Origin: Gammaproteobacteria bacterium
GTDB lineage: Bacteria > Pseudomonadota > Gammaproteobacteria > DRLM01
Reading direction: 5' to 3'
Assembly (NCBI GenBank): GCA_015490395.1
Contig: WFXX01000003.1
Span: 1 to 23,931 of the forward strand
DNA: 23,931 nucleotides
A program made the position numbers and the translations under genes. Positions 6,524 to 14,900 of this stretch are shown here, in pieces; the stretch's first letter is position 1; the number at the start of each line of letters is the position of its first letter. The notes beneath the pieces were generated by a model that worked only from the letters and a program-made list of their open reading frames with translations, had not been told where the DNA came from and did not search any database.

Positions 6524-8284
6524 CTACATGGCCTCCGGCGCCGAGACCCCCAGCAGGCCCAGGCCGTTGCGGATCACCTGGCGGACGGCGAAGACCAGGT
6601 TCAGGCGCGCATCCCGCAGCCCGGCCTCCTCCACCAGGAAGGTGTGGGCGTTGTAATAGGTGTGGAAGGCCTGGGCCAGCTCCCGCAGGTAGTGGGCCAC
6701 CTGGTGGGGCTCGCGGGCCAGGGCGGCGGCCTCCACCACCTCGGGATAGCGGGCCAGGAGCCGAAGCAGCGCCACCTCGTGGCCCTCGCGCAGCAGGTGC
6801 AGGTGCCGCTCGCCCCGGCCGGGGTCCCGCTCCAGGCCCTGCTCCCGGAGCTGGCGCTCCACGGAGCAGATGCGGGCGTGGGCATACTGGACGTAGTAGA
6901 CCGGGTTGTCCGCGCTCTGGCGCTTGGCCAGGTCCAGGTCGAAGTCCAGGTGCTGCTCGGCCCGGCGCATGACGTAGAAGAACCGCGCCGCATCCCGCCC
7001 CACCTCGTCCAGGAGCTCCCGGAGGGTGACGTACTGCCCCGAGCGGGTGGACATCTGGACCTTGCGGCCGTGGCGGTAGAGCACGGCGAACTGCACTAGG
7101 CGCACCTCCAGCCGCTGCGGGTCCACGCCCAGGGCCTGGAGGGCAGCCCGCAGGCGGGGGACGTAGCCGTGATGGTCCGCCCCCCAGACGTCGATGATCC
7201 GCTCGAAGCCCCGCTCCACCTTGTCCAGGTGATAGGCCACGTCCGAGGCGAAATAGGTGGGCTGACCGCTCTCGCGCACCAGCACCCGGTCCTTCTCGTC
7301 ACCGAAGGCGCTGGCCCGGAACCAGAGGGCCCCGTCGCGCTCGTAGGCGTGACCGGCCTCGCGCAGCCGCTCCACCGCCCGCGCCACGGCCCCGCCTTCC
7401 ACCAGGCGGCGCTCCGAGCACCAGGCATCGTAACGGACCCCGAAGGCCTCCAGGTCCCGGCGGATGCCCTCCAGCACCCGCTCCCCGGCCAGCTCCGCCA
7501 CCCGACGCCAGGCCGCCTCCCCCAGCAGGGCCCGCCCCCGAGCTACCAAGGCGTCCAAGCGGGCCTCCTTGTCCCCGTCAGGGGCGTCGGGGGGCAGGCC
7601 TTCCTCCACCTCGGCCGCCGCTCGGCGCAGGGCCTCACCCTCCATGCGGCGCAGGGCGTCGGCGATCTCGGCCACGTAGCCGCCCCGATAGCCACCCGCG
7701 GGGAAGGCCACCGGCTCGCCCAGAGCCTCCAGGTAACGCAGCCAGACGCTCAGGGCCAGGATGTCCACCTGGCGCCCGGCGTCGTTGACGTAGTATTCCC
7801 GGTGGACCCGGTAGCCCACGGCCTCCAGGAGACTGGCCACCGCCGCCCCATAGGCCGCCCCCCGCCCGTGGCCCACGTGCAGGGGTCCGGTGGGATTGGC
7901 GGAGACGAACTCCACCTGCACGGGCCGCCCACCGCCCAGGGAGCTGGTGCCGTAGGCCGGCCCCTGGGCCAGGACCTCGGTGACCACCGCCTGCCAGGCG
8001 GCGGGGGCGAGACGGAAGTTGAGGAAGCCCGGGCCGGCCACCTCCACCCGCTCCACCCGCTCCGAGGGCGGCAGGGCCGTCAGCAGGGCTTCGGCCAGCT
8101 CCCGGGGCGGGCGCCGGGCCGCCCTGGCCAGGACCAAGGCGAGGTTGCTGGCGTAGTCGCCGTGGGCGGGGTCTCGGGCGGGCTCCACCGACGGGGCGGG
8201 CAACTCCCCCTCGTCGGGCAACAGGCCCTGCTCCCGCAGCCGCGCCACGGCCCGGGCCAGGAGCTCCTCCAGCTCGTGCTTCAT
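6524..8284 (-). CDS. argS: Arginyl-tRNA synthetase
   Basis: A class I aminoacyl-tRNA synthetase charging tRNA-Arg in the cytoplasm. The protein has 586 residues (E. coli 577). It shows the N-terminal tRNA-recognition domain (GDYASNLAL near 42-50), the ATP-binding HIGH-type motif HVGH at 136-139 inside SANPTGPLHVGHGRGAAYG, YVNDAG, FASDVAYHLDK, and WGADHHGY in the catalytic core. The region KVQMSTRSGQYVTL stands where the degenerate KMSKS loop of ArgS lies, and the C-terminal anticodon-binding domain ends the protein. Only a weak ribosome site precedes the ATG. A near-consensus promoter lies 37-65 bp upstream, so argS has its own promoter although priA lies upstream on the same strand. The SPOR gene follows in the operon. 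Confidence 0.97.
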   Translation of the reverse strand: MKHELEELLARAVARLREQGLLPDEGELPAPSVEPARDPAHGDYASNLALVLARAARRPPRELAEALLTALPPSERVERVEVAGPGFLNFRLAPAAWQAVVTEVLAQGPAYGTSSLGGGRPVQVEFVSANPTGPLHVGHGRGAAYGAAVASLLEAVGYRVHREYYVNDAGRQVDILALSVWLRYLEALGEPVAFPAGGYRGGYVAEIADALRRMEGEALRRAAAEVEEGLPPDAPDGDKEARLDALVARGRALLGEAAWRRVAELAGERVLEGIRRDLEAFGVRYDAWCSERRLVEGGAVARAVERLREAGHAYERDGALWFRASAFGDEKDRVLVRESGQPTYFASDVAYHLDKVERGFERIIDVWGADHHGYVPRLRAALQALGVDPQRLEVRLVQFAVLYRHGRKVQMSTRSGQYVTLRELLDEVGRDAARFFYVMRRAEQHLDFDLDLAKRQSADNPVYYVQYAHARICSVERQLREQGLERDPGRGERHLHLLREGHEVALLRLLARYPEVVEAAALAREPHQVAHYLRELAQAFHTYYNAHTFLVEEAGLRDARLNLVFAVRQVIRNGLGLLGVSAPEAM

Positions 8285-8320
8285 GCGGCCACCGGTCGGA
8301 TAGGGGCGGGAAGGGCGGCT

Positions 8321-8349
8321 ATTATGCGCCCCGGCCCGCCCCTTGCCAA
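8321..8349 (-). promoter_or_regulatory. Sigma-70 promoter of argS
   Basis: On the minus strand, -35 TTGGCA (8349-8344) and -10 CATAAT (8326-8321) each match five of six consensus bases, with an ideal 17-bp spacer. The predicted start lies about 30 nt before the argS ATG. This is the best promoter in the window. Confidence 0.7.
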
Positions 8350-8350
8350 T

Positions 8351-8368
8351 GCACTCGGGGCACTCGGG
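8351..8368. repeat. Tandem 9-bp repeat upstream of argS promoter
   Basis: GCACTCGGG occurs twice back to back, directly upstream of the argS -35 element and just after the priA stop. Its function is unknown; chance or slippage is possible. Confidence 0.6.
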
Positions 8369-8375
8369 CGCACCC

Positions 8376-10655
8376 CTAGCCCACCTCTTGGGGATCGACG
8401 TCCAGGTGCCAGCGTGCCCGCCGCCCCTCGGGCAGGCCAGCCAGCGCCGGCAGCCAGGCGTCCAGCAGCCGGTGCAAGGGGCCCCGGGCGGGGGCCTGGA
8501 GCAGCAGCTGCACCCGGTGCCGTCCCGCTCGGCGCTCCATAGGCGCCGGCGCCGGCCCCAGCACCTCCACCTCCCCCACCTCCCCGCGCTCCACCAGGGC
8601 CCGGGCCCCAGCCGCGGCCCGCTCGGCGAAGGCCCAGGCCGCCTCCCGCCGGACGGCCTCCACCCGCAGCAGCGCCTGGCGGGTCCAGGGCGGCAGGCCC
8701 GCCTCCCGGCGCTCGGCCAGGGCCTCCCGGGCGAAGCCCGGATAGCCCTCCCGCAACAGGCGCTGCAGGAGGGGATGCTCGGGATGGTGGGTCTGGACCA
8801 GCACCTCCCCTGGCCGCTCGGCGCGGCCCGCCCGGCCCGCTACCTGCACCAGGAGCTGGGCCATACGCTCCGGGCCGCGGAAGTCCGGGCTGAACAGCCC
8901 CTGGTCGGCATCCAGCACCGCGGCCAGGGTCACGCCGGGGAGGTGGTGGCCCTTGGCCAGCATCTGGGTGCCGAGGAGGATGCGGGCCTCGCCGGAGCGG
9001 GCCGCCGCCAGAGCCCGCTCCAGGCTACCCCGCCGGCGGGTGCTGTCGCGGTCGATGCGCACCACCCGCTCCCCGGGGAAGCGCCGCGCCAGGGCCTGCT
9101 CCACCCGCTCGGTGCCGTGGCCCAGGGCCAGCAGCTCAACCCCGCCGCAGGCGGGGCAGCAACCGGGCAGCGGGCGCTCGGCCCCGCAGTGGTGGCAACG
9201 CAGCCGCCCCGCCGCCTGGTGGGCCACCAGGTGGGCGTCGCAGCGCCCGCAGGCCGCCACCCAACCGCAGGTGTGGCACAGGAGGGTGGGGGCATAGCCC
9301 CGGCGGTTGAGGAAGAGCAACACCTGGCCCCCGGCCTGCAGATGCCGGGCCACGGCCTCCAGCAAGGCCCGGGAGAGGAGCCCCTCCATGGGCTGGCGGC
9401 GCAGGTCCAGCACGGCCGTTCGAGGGGGACGGGCGCCCCCCGCGCGCCGGGGCAGGCGCAGGTGCCGATAGCGGCCCCGGAGCACGTTGTGCAGGCTCTC
9501 CAGGGAAGGCGTGGCCGAGCCCAGGAGGGCTGGCACCCCCAGCCGCCGGGCCCGCCAAACAGCCAGGTCCCGGGCGTGGTAGCGCAGGCCCTCCTGCTGC
9601 TTGAAGGAGGGGTCGTGCTCCTCGTCCACCACCACCAGGCCCGGCCGGGCCAGGGGGGCGAAGACCGCCGATCGGGTCCCCAGCACCACGCCGGCCTCCC
9701 CCGAGCGGGCCTGCAGCCAGGCCTCCAGGCGCTCCCGGTCCCCCATCCCCGAGTGGAGCACCACCACCGGGGCGGGCAGACGGCGCCGGAAGCGATCCAC
9801 CAGCTGGGGGGTGAGGCCGATCTCGGGCACCAACACCAGCACCTGACGGCCCCGGGCCAGGGCCTCCGCGGCCAGATGCAGGTAGACCTCGGTCTTGCCG
9901 CTGCCGGTCACGCCCTCAAGGAGGAAGGCCCCGGGAGCCCCAGCCCGCTCCCGCCCCTCCAGGGTCGCGCGCACCGCCTCCACGGCCACCTCCTGCTCGG
10001 GATACAGGGCCGGCCCCGCCTCGAGGGAGGGTACACCCGCGGGAGGCGAGGCGGGCCCTGCCAGCTCCACCAGGCCCGCGGCCGCCAGGGCCCGCAGGGC
10101 CTCCCGCCAGCGCCCCATCCCGCCCGTTCGGGCCAGAGCCTGTGCCAGGGCAGCCTCCTCCAGCCCCTCCGGATGGCGCAGCAGCAGCTCCAGCACCCGC
10201 CGGCGCCGGGGCGTCCGGGCGAGGCCGGCCAGGGCCGCCGCCGCCCCGGGCGCGGGCCGCCAGCGGCGACGTCGGGAGCGGGCCGCGGCCCCCCGGCGCA
10301 GCAGCACCGGCAGGGCCGCGGCCAGGGTCTCGCCGGGGGGATGGCGGTAGTAGCGGGCCGCCCAGAGGGCCAGCTCCAGCACGTCCGGGGGCAGGACCGG
10401 CCCGTCCGGGTCCAGCAGCTCCAGGGCGGGGCGGAGGCGCTCCGGGGCCACTCGGGACGGACCGGCACCCACTAGCACCCCCACCACCCGCCGCCGGCCC
10501 AGGGGCACCCGCAGGCGTACCCCCGGCCGCAGGAGCTCGGGGGATGCCTCCGGCGGCGGGGCGTAATCCAGAGGCTCGGGAAAGGGTCCGGGCACCGCCA
10601 CCCGGAGGACCCGCCCGGCCGCCTCCGCCCCCGCTGACGGCACCTCTTGAGTCAC
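8376..10655 (-). CDS. priA: Primosomal replication restart helicase PriA
   Basis: A superfamily 2 3'-to-5' helicase that recognises stalled forks and D-loops and starts reassembly of the replisome. The protein has 759 residues from the GTG at 10655 (E. coli 732). It has the N-terminal DNA-binding domain (about 15-105, RVAVPGPFPEPLDY), Walker A GVTGSGKT (248-255), the DEEH box (344-347), GSATPS (379-384), and eight zinc-binding cysteines (C460, C463, C469, C472, C487, C490, C500, C503) inserted in the helicase core. The motifs QMLAKGHHLPGVTL and QVAGRAGR complete the helicase. The start is uncertain: the GTG has no clear Shine-Dalgarno, and a GTG four codons later is also possible. A three-codon frame (ATG AAG CCG TGA) ends over the GTG. 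DnaA boxes lie about 50 bp upstream. Confidence 0.96.
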   Translation of the reverse strand: MTQEVPSAGAEAAGRVLRVAVPGPFPEPLDYAPPPEASPELLRPGVRLRVPLGRRRVVGVLVGAGPSRVAPERLRPALELLDPDGPVLPPDVLELALWAARYYRHPPGETLAAALPVLLRRGAAARSRRRRWRPAPGAAAALAGLARTPRRRRVLELLLRHPEGLEEAALAQALARTGGMGRWREALRALAAAGLVELAGPASPPAGVPSLEAGPALYPEQEVAVEAVRATLEGRERAGAPGAFLLEGVTGSGKTEVYLHLAAEALARGRQVLVLVPEIGLTPQLVDRFRRRLPAPVVVLHSGMGDRERLEAWLQARSGEAGVVLGTRSAVFAPLARPGLVVVDEEHDPSFKQQEGLRYHARDLAVWRARRLGVPALLGSATPSLESLHNVLRGRYRHLRLPRRAGGARPPRTAVLDLRRQPMEGLLSRALLEAVARHLQAGGQVLLFLNRRGYAPTLLCHTCGWVAACGRCDAHLVAHQAAGRLRCHHCGAERPLPGCCPACGGVELLALGHGTERVEQALARRFPGERVVRIDRDSTRRRGSLERALAAARSGEARILLGTQMLAKGHHLPGVTLAAVLDADQGLFSPDFRGPERMAQLLVQVAGRAGRAERPGEVLVQTHHPEHPLLQRLLREGYPGFAREALAERREAGLPPWTRQALLRVEAVRREAAWAFAERAAAGARALVERGEVGEVEVLGPAPAPMERRAGRHRVQLLLQAPARGPLHRLLDAWLPALAGLPEGRRARWHLDVDPQEVG

Positions 10656-10703
10656 GGCTTCATCAGGAAGAGCTAAATCCTTGTCCGGAGGAAACCTCGC
10701 TCC

Positions 10704-10726
10704 TTATCCACAAATCCTGTGGATAA
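10704..10726. promoter_or_regulatory. Pair of perfect DnaA boxes in opposite orientation
   Basis: TTATCCACA (10704-10712, plus) and TGTGGATAA (10718-10726, the same box on the minus strand) are separated by 5 bp. Both match the strict DnaA box. A degenerate copy, TGTGGAAGA (two mismatches), follows at 10730-10738. In the priA transcript the same bases form a 9-bp hairpin with a 5-nt loop. Confidence 0.75.
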
Positions 10727-10780
10727 CTTTGTGGAAGAGATGGGATCAACGGTCCCGAGGCCGCGTCGCTGCTGGCTTCG

Positions 10781-10802
10781 CGACAAACTGACGACAAACT
10801 GA
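10781..10802. repeat. Tandem 11-bp direct repeat
   Basis: CGACAAACTGA occurs twice in exact tandem, one helical turn per unit, like a pair of short iterons. It lies about 55 bp from the paired DnaA boxes. Confidence 0.7.
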
Positions 10803-10814
10803 GCAGCCATCCAA

Positions 10815-10832
10815 CCATTGATTATTCAATGG
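10815..10832. repeat. Inverted repeat in AT-rich segment
   Basis: CCATTGA-TTAT-TCAATGG is a perfect 7-bp inverted repeat around a 4-nt centre, in the most AT-rich piece of the gap. On the minus strand it contains AATAAT, a possible priA -10. Confidence 0.6.
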
Positions 10833-10905
10833 GTTACATTTCCAACCGGCCAGCGGCGGCATTTTGGCACCAGAAGGGCGGCCGGGGACCTCCCGAGCCG
10901 GCGGC

Positions 10906-10914
10906 TGTGTATAA
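10906..10914 (-). promoter_or_regulatory. Third DnaA box (TTATACACA type)
   Basis: The minus strand reads TTATACACA, which fits the relaxed DnaA consensus TTWTNCACA and equals a functional box type of E. coli oriC. AGATCT follows two bases away on the plus strand. Confidence 0.5.
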
Positions 10915-10974
10915 GAGATCTTGAAGGGCTTGCGGCACCGCCCGTTTTGTGGCATGGGGGGTTGCCCGCCTGCC

Positions 10975-11397
10975 TCAGAAGGGGCGGACGACCACCAGCA
11001 CCACGATGCCCACCAGCAGCAGGGCCGGCAGCTCGTTGAAGAGGCGGTAGTAGCGAGGGCTGTGCCGGTCGCGGCCCTCGGCGAAGGCCCGGGCCAGGCG
11101 CCAGCACTGGAGGTGGTAGAGGATCAGCAGCGCTGCCAAGGCAAGCTTCAGGTGCAGCCAGAGCTGCCCCCGATAGGCCTCCCAGGCGTAGGCCCCTAGC
11201 ATCCACAGGCCCAGGGCCACGGTGAGGGCCCCGCCCACGGTCATGATCCCCAGGAGCCGGCGCTCCATGACCACGAAGCGCTCCCGGCCGATGCGGTCCC
11301 TAGCCTCGGCGTGATAGACGAAGAGCCGGGGCAGGTAGAACAGCCCGGCGAACCAGGTGACCATGAAGACGATATGAAAGGCCTTCACCCACAGCAC
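10975..11397 (-). CDS. hemJ: HemJ-type protoporphyrinogen oxidase, membrane protein
   Basis: A 140-residue membrane protein of the HemJ/UPF0093 (CopD-like) family, which oxidises protoporphyrinogen IX to protoporphyrin IX in bacteria lacking HemG and HemY. Family signatures are LWVKAFHIVFMVTWFAGLFYLPRLF split over residues 2-26 (with the conserved His8), YHAE, the WLHLKL segment with Lys84, and the closing RLFNELPALLL...VVVRPF. About four transmembrane segments are visible. The GTG at 11397 is chosen because GGAGG lies 6 nt upstream and the protein then starts MLWVKAFH as in relatives. It ends before the DnaA-box gap and diverges from yqaA. No other haem genes are in the window. Confidence 0.92.
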   Translation of the reverse strand: MLWVKAFHIVFMVTWFAGLFYLPRLFVYHAEARDRIGRERFVVMERRLLGIMTVGGALTVALGLWMLGAYAWEAYRGQLWLHLKLALAALLILYHLQCWRLARAFAEGRDRHSPRYYRLFNELPALLLVGIVVLVVVRPF

Positions 11398-11442
11398 GGC
11401 GCGCCTCCCCCCCCCTCCCGGCGCCTCCAGGAGGATGGCCGG

Positions 11443-11448
11443 ATTGTA
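11443..11448 (-). promoter_or_regulatory. Possible hemJ -10 element
   Basis: TACAAT on the minus strand (five of six consensus bases), about 45 bp before the hemJ GTG. No good -35 is seen upstream. Confidence 0.35.
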
Positions 11449-11470
11449 ACGCAGGCCCAAGGGGCGGGCC

Positions 11471-11899
11471 GTGGAGCCTGAGGCCCTGGGCCTGGGAGGG
11501 CTCTTCCTCAGCGCCTTCCTGGCTGCCACCCTGCTCCCCGGGGGCTCGGAGGCGGCGCTCCTGGCCCTGGCCGCGGCCAAGACCGCCTCCCCAGCGGCCC
11601 TCTGGGCCGCCGCCACCGCAGGCAACACCCTGGGAGGGCTGAGCTCCTGGCTGGTGGGGCGCTGGGCGGCGGGGCGCTGGCCGCATCTGGGCCCCCAAGG
11701 GGAGCGGGGTCGGCGGGCGCTCGCCCGGGTGCGTCGCTGGGGGGCCCCGGCCCTGCTGCTGTCCTGGCTGCCGGTGGTGGGGGATCCCCTGTGCCTGGCC
11801 GCCGGCTGGCTCCGGGTGCCGCTGCTGCCGGCGGCGGCCTGGATGGCGGCGGGCAAAGGGGCACGCTACGCCCTGCTGCTCCTGCCCTTCTGGGGCTGA
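11471..11899 (+). CDS. yqaA: YqaA-type small DedA/SNARE-associated membrane protein
   Basis: A 142-residue integral membrane protein closely patterned on E. coli YqaA: FLSAFLAATLLPGGSEAAL near the N-terminus, GNTLGGLSSWLVGR (about 51-64), and LLLSWLPVVGDPLCLAAGWLR (about 96-116), then a final hydrophobic helix. The equivalent E. coli stretches are FLSATLLPGNSE, GNSLGGLTN and LLLSWMPVVGDLLCLLAGWMR. DedA-superfamily proteins are linked to lipid scrambling or flipping and membrane homeostasis; the specific role of YqaA is not established. Translation starts at GTG 11471 after an AAGGGG-like ribosome site. It diverges from hemJ across 73 bp and lies 94 bp before the DUF3683 gene, which has its own candidate promoter. 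Confidence 0.85.
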   Translation: MEPEALGLGGLFLSAFLAATLLPGGSEAALLALAAAKTASPAALWAAATAGNTLGGLSSWLVGRWAAGRWPHLGPQGERGRRALARVRRWGAPALLLSWLPVVGDPLCLAAGWLRVPLLPAAAWMAAGKGARYALLLLPFWG

Positions 11900-11935
11900 G
11901 CCCCACGATCAAAACCCTAATGGGACGTAGGGGCA

Positions 11936-11944
11936 TGCTAGAAT
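11936..11944 (+). promoter_or_regulatory. Extended -10 promoter before DUF3683 gene
   Basis: TGC-TAGAAT: five of six -10 bases plus the TG extension, about 50 bp before the ATG at 11994. No -35 is recognisable, as is allowed for extended -10 promoters. Confidence 0.5.
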
Positions 11945-11993
11945 CGCCGCCCCGTCCCAGCCTGCGCGGCCCCGGCCGCCGCAGACCACCGTC

Positions 11994-14900
11994 ATGCGGA
12001 CCGCCTTCATGGAGCGCATCCGGGAGATCCCCTACAACTACACCTCCTTCTCCGACCGGGAGATCGTGGCCCGCTTCCTGGGCGAGCGCATGTGGGGGGT
12101 GCTGGAGGCCCTGCGGGGCCAGCGGCGCACCGGGCGCTCGGCGCGGCTGCTCTTCGAGGTCCTGGGCGACCTCTGGGTGGTGGACCGCAACCCCTACATC
12201 CAGGACGACCTCCTGGCCGACCGCCGCCGGCAGCAGGCCCTGGCCCGCACCCTCCACCGGCGGCTGGACGAGATCGAGGCCCGGGCCGGGGGCAACGCCC
12301 TGGCCCTGGAGCTAGCCGCCGCGGCCCGGGAGGCGGTGCGCCGCTTCGAGGCCTGGTTCCCCCGCCAGCGCCGGCGCCGCCGGGAGGCCCTGCGGGTGCT
12401 CTCCCGCCACACCCGCCGAGACAACATCCGCTTCGACGGCTTCGCCCGCATTGCCCACGCCACCGACGCCACCGACTGGCGGGTGGCCTTCCCCTTCGTG
12501 GTCCTCTACCCGGACAGCGAGGAGGAGGTGGCCCCCCTGGTACGGGCCTGCATCGGGCTGGGGCTGACCATCATCCCCCGGGGCGGGGGCACCGGCTACA
12601 CGGGCGGGGCGGTGCCCCTGGAGGAGGACAGCGCGGTCATCAACACCGAGAAGCTGGAGGCCCTTTCGCCGGTGCACTGGCGGCGGCTGCCCGGCCTGGA
12701 CCGGGAGGTGCCCACCATCCGCGCCGGCGCCGGGGTGGTCACCCGCCGGGTGGCGGAGGCGGCCGAGCGGGAAGGGCTGGTCTTCGCCGTGGACCCCACC
12801 TCCCAGGACGCCTCCACCATCGGCGGCAACGTGGCCATGAACGCCGGCGGCAAGAAGGCGGTGCTCTGGGGCACCACCCTGGACAACCTGGTCAGCTGGC
12901 GCATGGTGACCCCCGATGGCCGCTGGCTGGAGGTGGAGCGCCTGGAGCACAACCTGGGCAAGATCCATGAGCAGGAGCAGGTGCGCTTCCGCATCCGCCG
13001 CCTAGGGGCGGACGGGCGCACGCCGGCCGGGGAGGAGCTGCTGGAGCTGCCGGGGTCCCTGTTCCGCAAACCGGGCCTGGGCAAGGACGTCACCGACAAG
13101 GCCCTGGGGGGGCTGCCCGGGGTGCAGAAGGAGGGCTGCGACGGCATCGTCACCTCCGCCGAGTTCGTCCTGCACCGCATGCCCGCCCACGTGCGCACCG
13201 TGTGCCTGGAGTTCTACGGGGCGGACCTGCGCCCGGCGGTGGAGGCCATCGTGGCGGTGAAGGAGCACCTGGAGCGCCGCCCCGGGGTGGTGCTGGCGGG
13301 CATGGAGCACCTGGACGAGCGCTATCTGAAGGCCGTGCGCTATGGGGCCAAGGCTCCTGGCCGGGGGCGGCCCCGCATGGTGCTGCTGGTGGACGTGGCC
13401 GGGGACGAGGAGGCGGAGGTGGCCCGGGCGGCTTCGGAGGTGGTGCGCCTGGCCAACGCCCGCGAGGGCGAGGGCTTCGTGGCCGCCAGCCCCGAGGCCC
13501 GCCGCCGCTTCTGGGCCGACCGGGCGCGCACGGCGGCCATCGCCGCCCACACCAACGCCTTCAAGATCAACGAGGACGTGGTCATCCCCCTGGAGCGCCT
13601 GGCGGACTACAGCGAGGGGATCGAGCGGATCAACATCGAGCAGTCCATCGCCAACAAGCTGCGCATCCTGGAGGCGGTGGAGGCGCGCCTGCGGCGGGAC
13701 CCCCTGCTGACGCCCGGCGCGGAGGACGGCTCCGGCGGGGAAGAGCTGGAGGCCATCGCCGAGGCCAAGCGGGAGGCGGCCCTGGAGCGCCTGGCCGCGG
13801 TGCGCCGGCGCTGGCGGGCCCTGCTGGAGCGGCTGGAGGAGCCGGCGGAGCGGCATCCGGAGCTGCTGGCCGCAAGCGGCCTGGAGCCGGCACGGGTCCG
13901 AGGGCGGCGCCTCCTGGATCTGCTGCTGCGCCGGGAGCTGCGCGTCTCCTACCGGCGGGAGGTGGCCGCCGTCCTGGAGGAGCTCTTCCCCGGCCGGGCC
14001 TTCCAGGGCCTGCGCGAGGAGCTGGCCGCCCTGCACCGGGAGATCCGCGCCTCGCGGCTGTTCGTGGCCCTGCACATGCACGCCGGCGACGGCAACGTGC
14101 ACACCAACATCCCCGTCCACTCCAACGACTACCACATGCTCCAGGAGGCCGAGCGGGTGGTGGACCGGATCATGGCCCTGGCGGTCTCCCTGGGCGGGGT
14201 GGTCTCGGGCGAGCACGGCATCGGCCTGACCAAGCTCCGCTACCTGGAGCCGGAGAAGGTGGAGGCCTTCGCCGCCTACAAGCGCCGGGTGGACCCCGAG
14301 GGCCGCTTCAACCGGGGCAAGCTCCTGCCCGGGGCGGATCTGTCGCGGGCCTACACCCCCTCCCTACGGCTGCTGCAGCAGGAGGCCCTGCTGCTCGAGG
14401 AGAGCGAGCTGGGGGCCCTCAACGACGCGGTGCGCCACTGCCTGCGCTGCGGCAAGTGCAAGCCGGTGTGCAACACCCACGTCCCCCGGGCCAACCTGCT
14501 CTACTCGCCCCGCAACAAGATCCTAGCCGTGGGCCTGATCATCGAGGCCTTCCTCTACGAGGAGCAGACCCGGCGGGGAATCTCGGTGCGCCACTTCGAG
14601 GAGATGGGGGACGTGGCCGACCACTGCACCGTCTGCCACCAGTGCCTGCCCCCCTGCCCGGTGGAGATCGACTTCGGGGACGTCTCCATCCGCATGCGGG
14701 AGATCCTGCGCCGGCGGATCGGGCGCCGCCCCTCCCTGGGCACGCGCCTGTCCCTGGCCTTCCTCAACGCCTCCGACGCGCGCTGGATAGGGTTGATGCG
14801 CGCCACCCTCGTCCGCGGCGGCTACCGGCTGCAGGCCCTGGCCCACGCCGCCGCCCGGCGCCTGGGCCTGCTGCGGAAGGAAGGCCCCCCACCGGCCACC

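Larger units (their letters stand above)
10656..10974. promoter_or_regulatory. AT-richer 319-bp gap between hemJ and priA with DnaA boxes and repeats
   Basis: This is the longest gene-free stretch here, and its central part is roughly half A+T against about a quarter in the neighbouring genes. It holds two perfect DnaA boxes facing each other, a third one-mismatch box, a tandem 11-bp repeat, an inverted repeat in an AT-rich segment and two GATC sites. It must contain the priA promoter, but no convincing -35/-10 pair is visible on the minus strand; AATAAT inside the inverted repeat is the best -10. It may be a DnaA-regulated priA promoter or a replication-origin-like region. I see no tRNA, small RNA or coding frame in it. 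Confidence 0.6.

Noticed and set aside
10811..10823. IHF-like site near the AT-rich inverted repeat
   Set aside because: One mismatch to a loose consensus in an AT-rich segment; too common to list as a site.
10905..10920. TGTGTATAAGAGA matches 13 bases of the Tn5 mosaic end used in sequencing adapters
   Set aside because: The match stops short of the 19-bp end, the flanks are normal sequence, and the shared core is itself a DnaA box, which Tn5 ends also contain. Chance is more likely than an adapter or transposon end.
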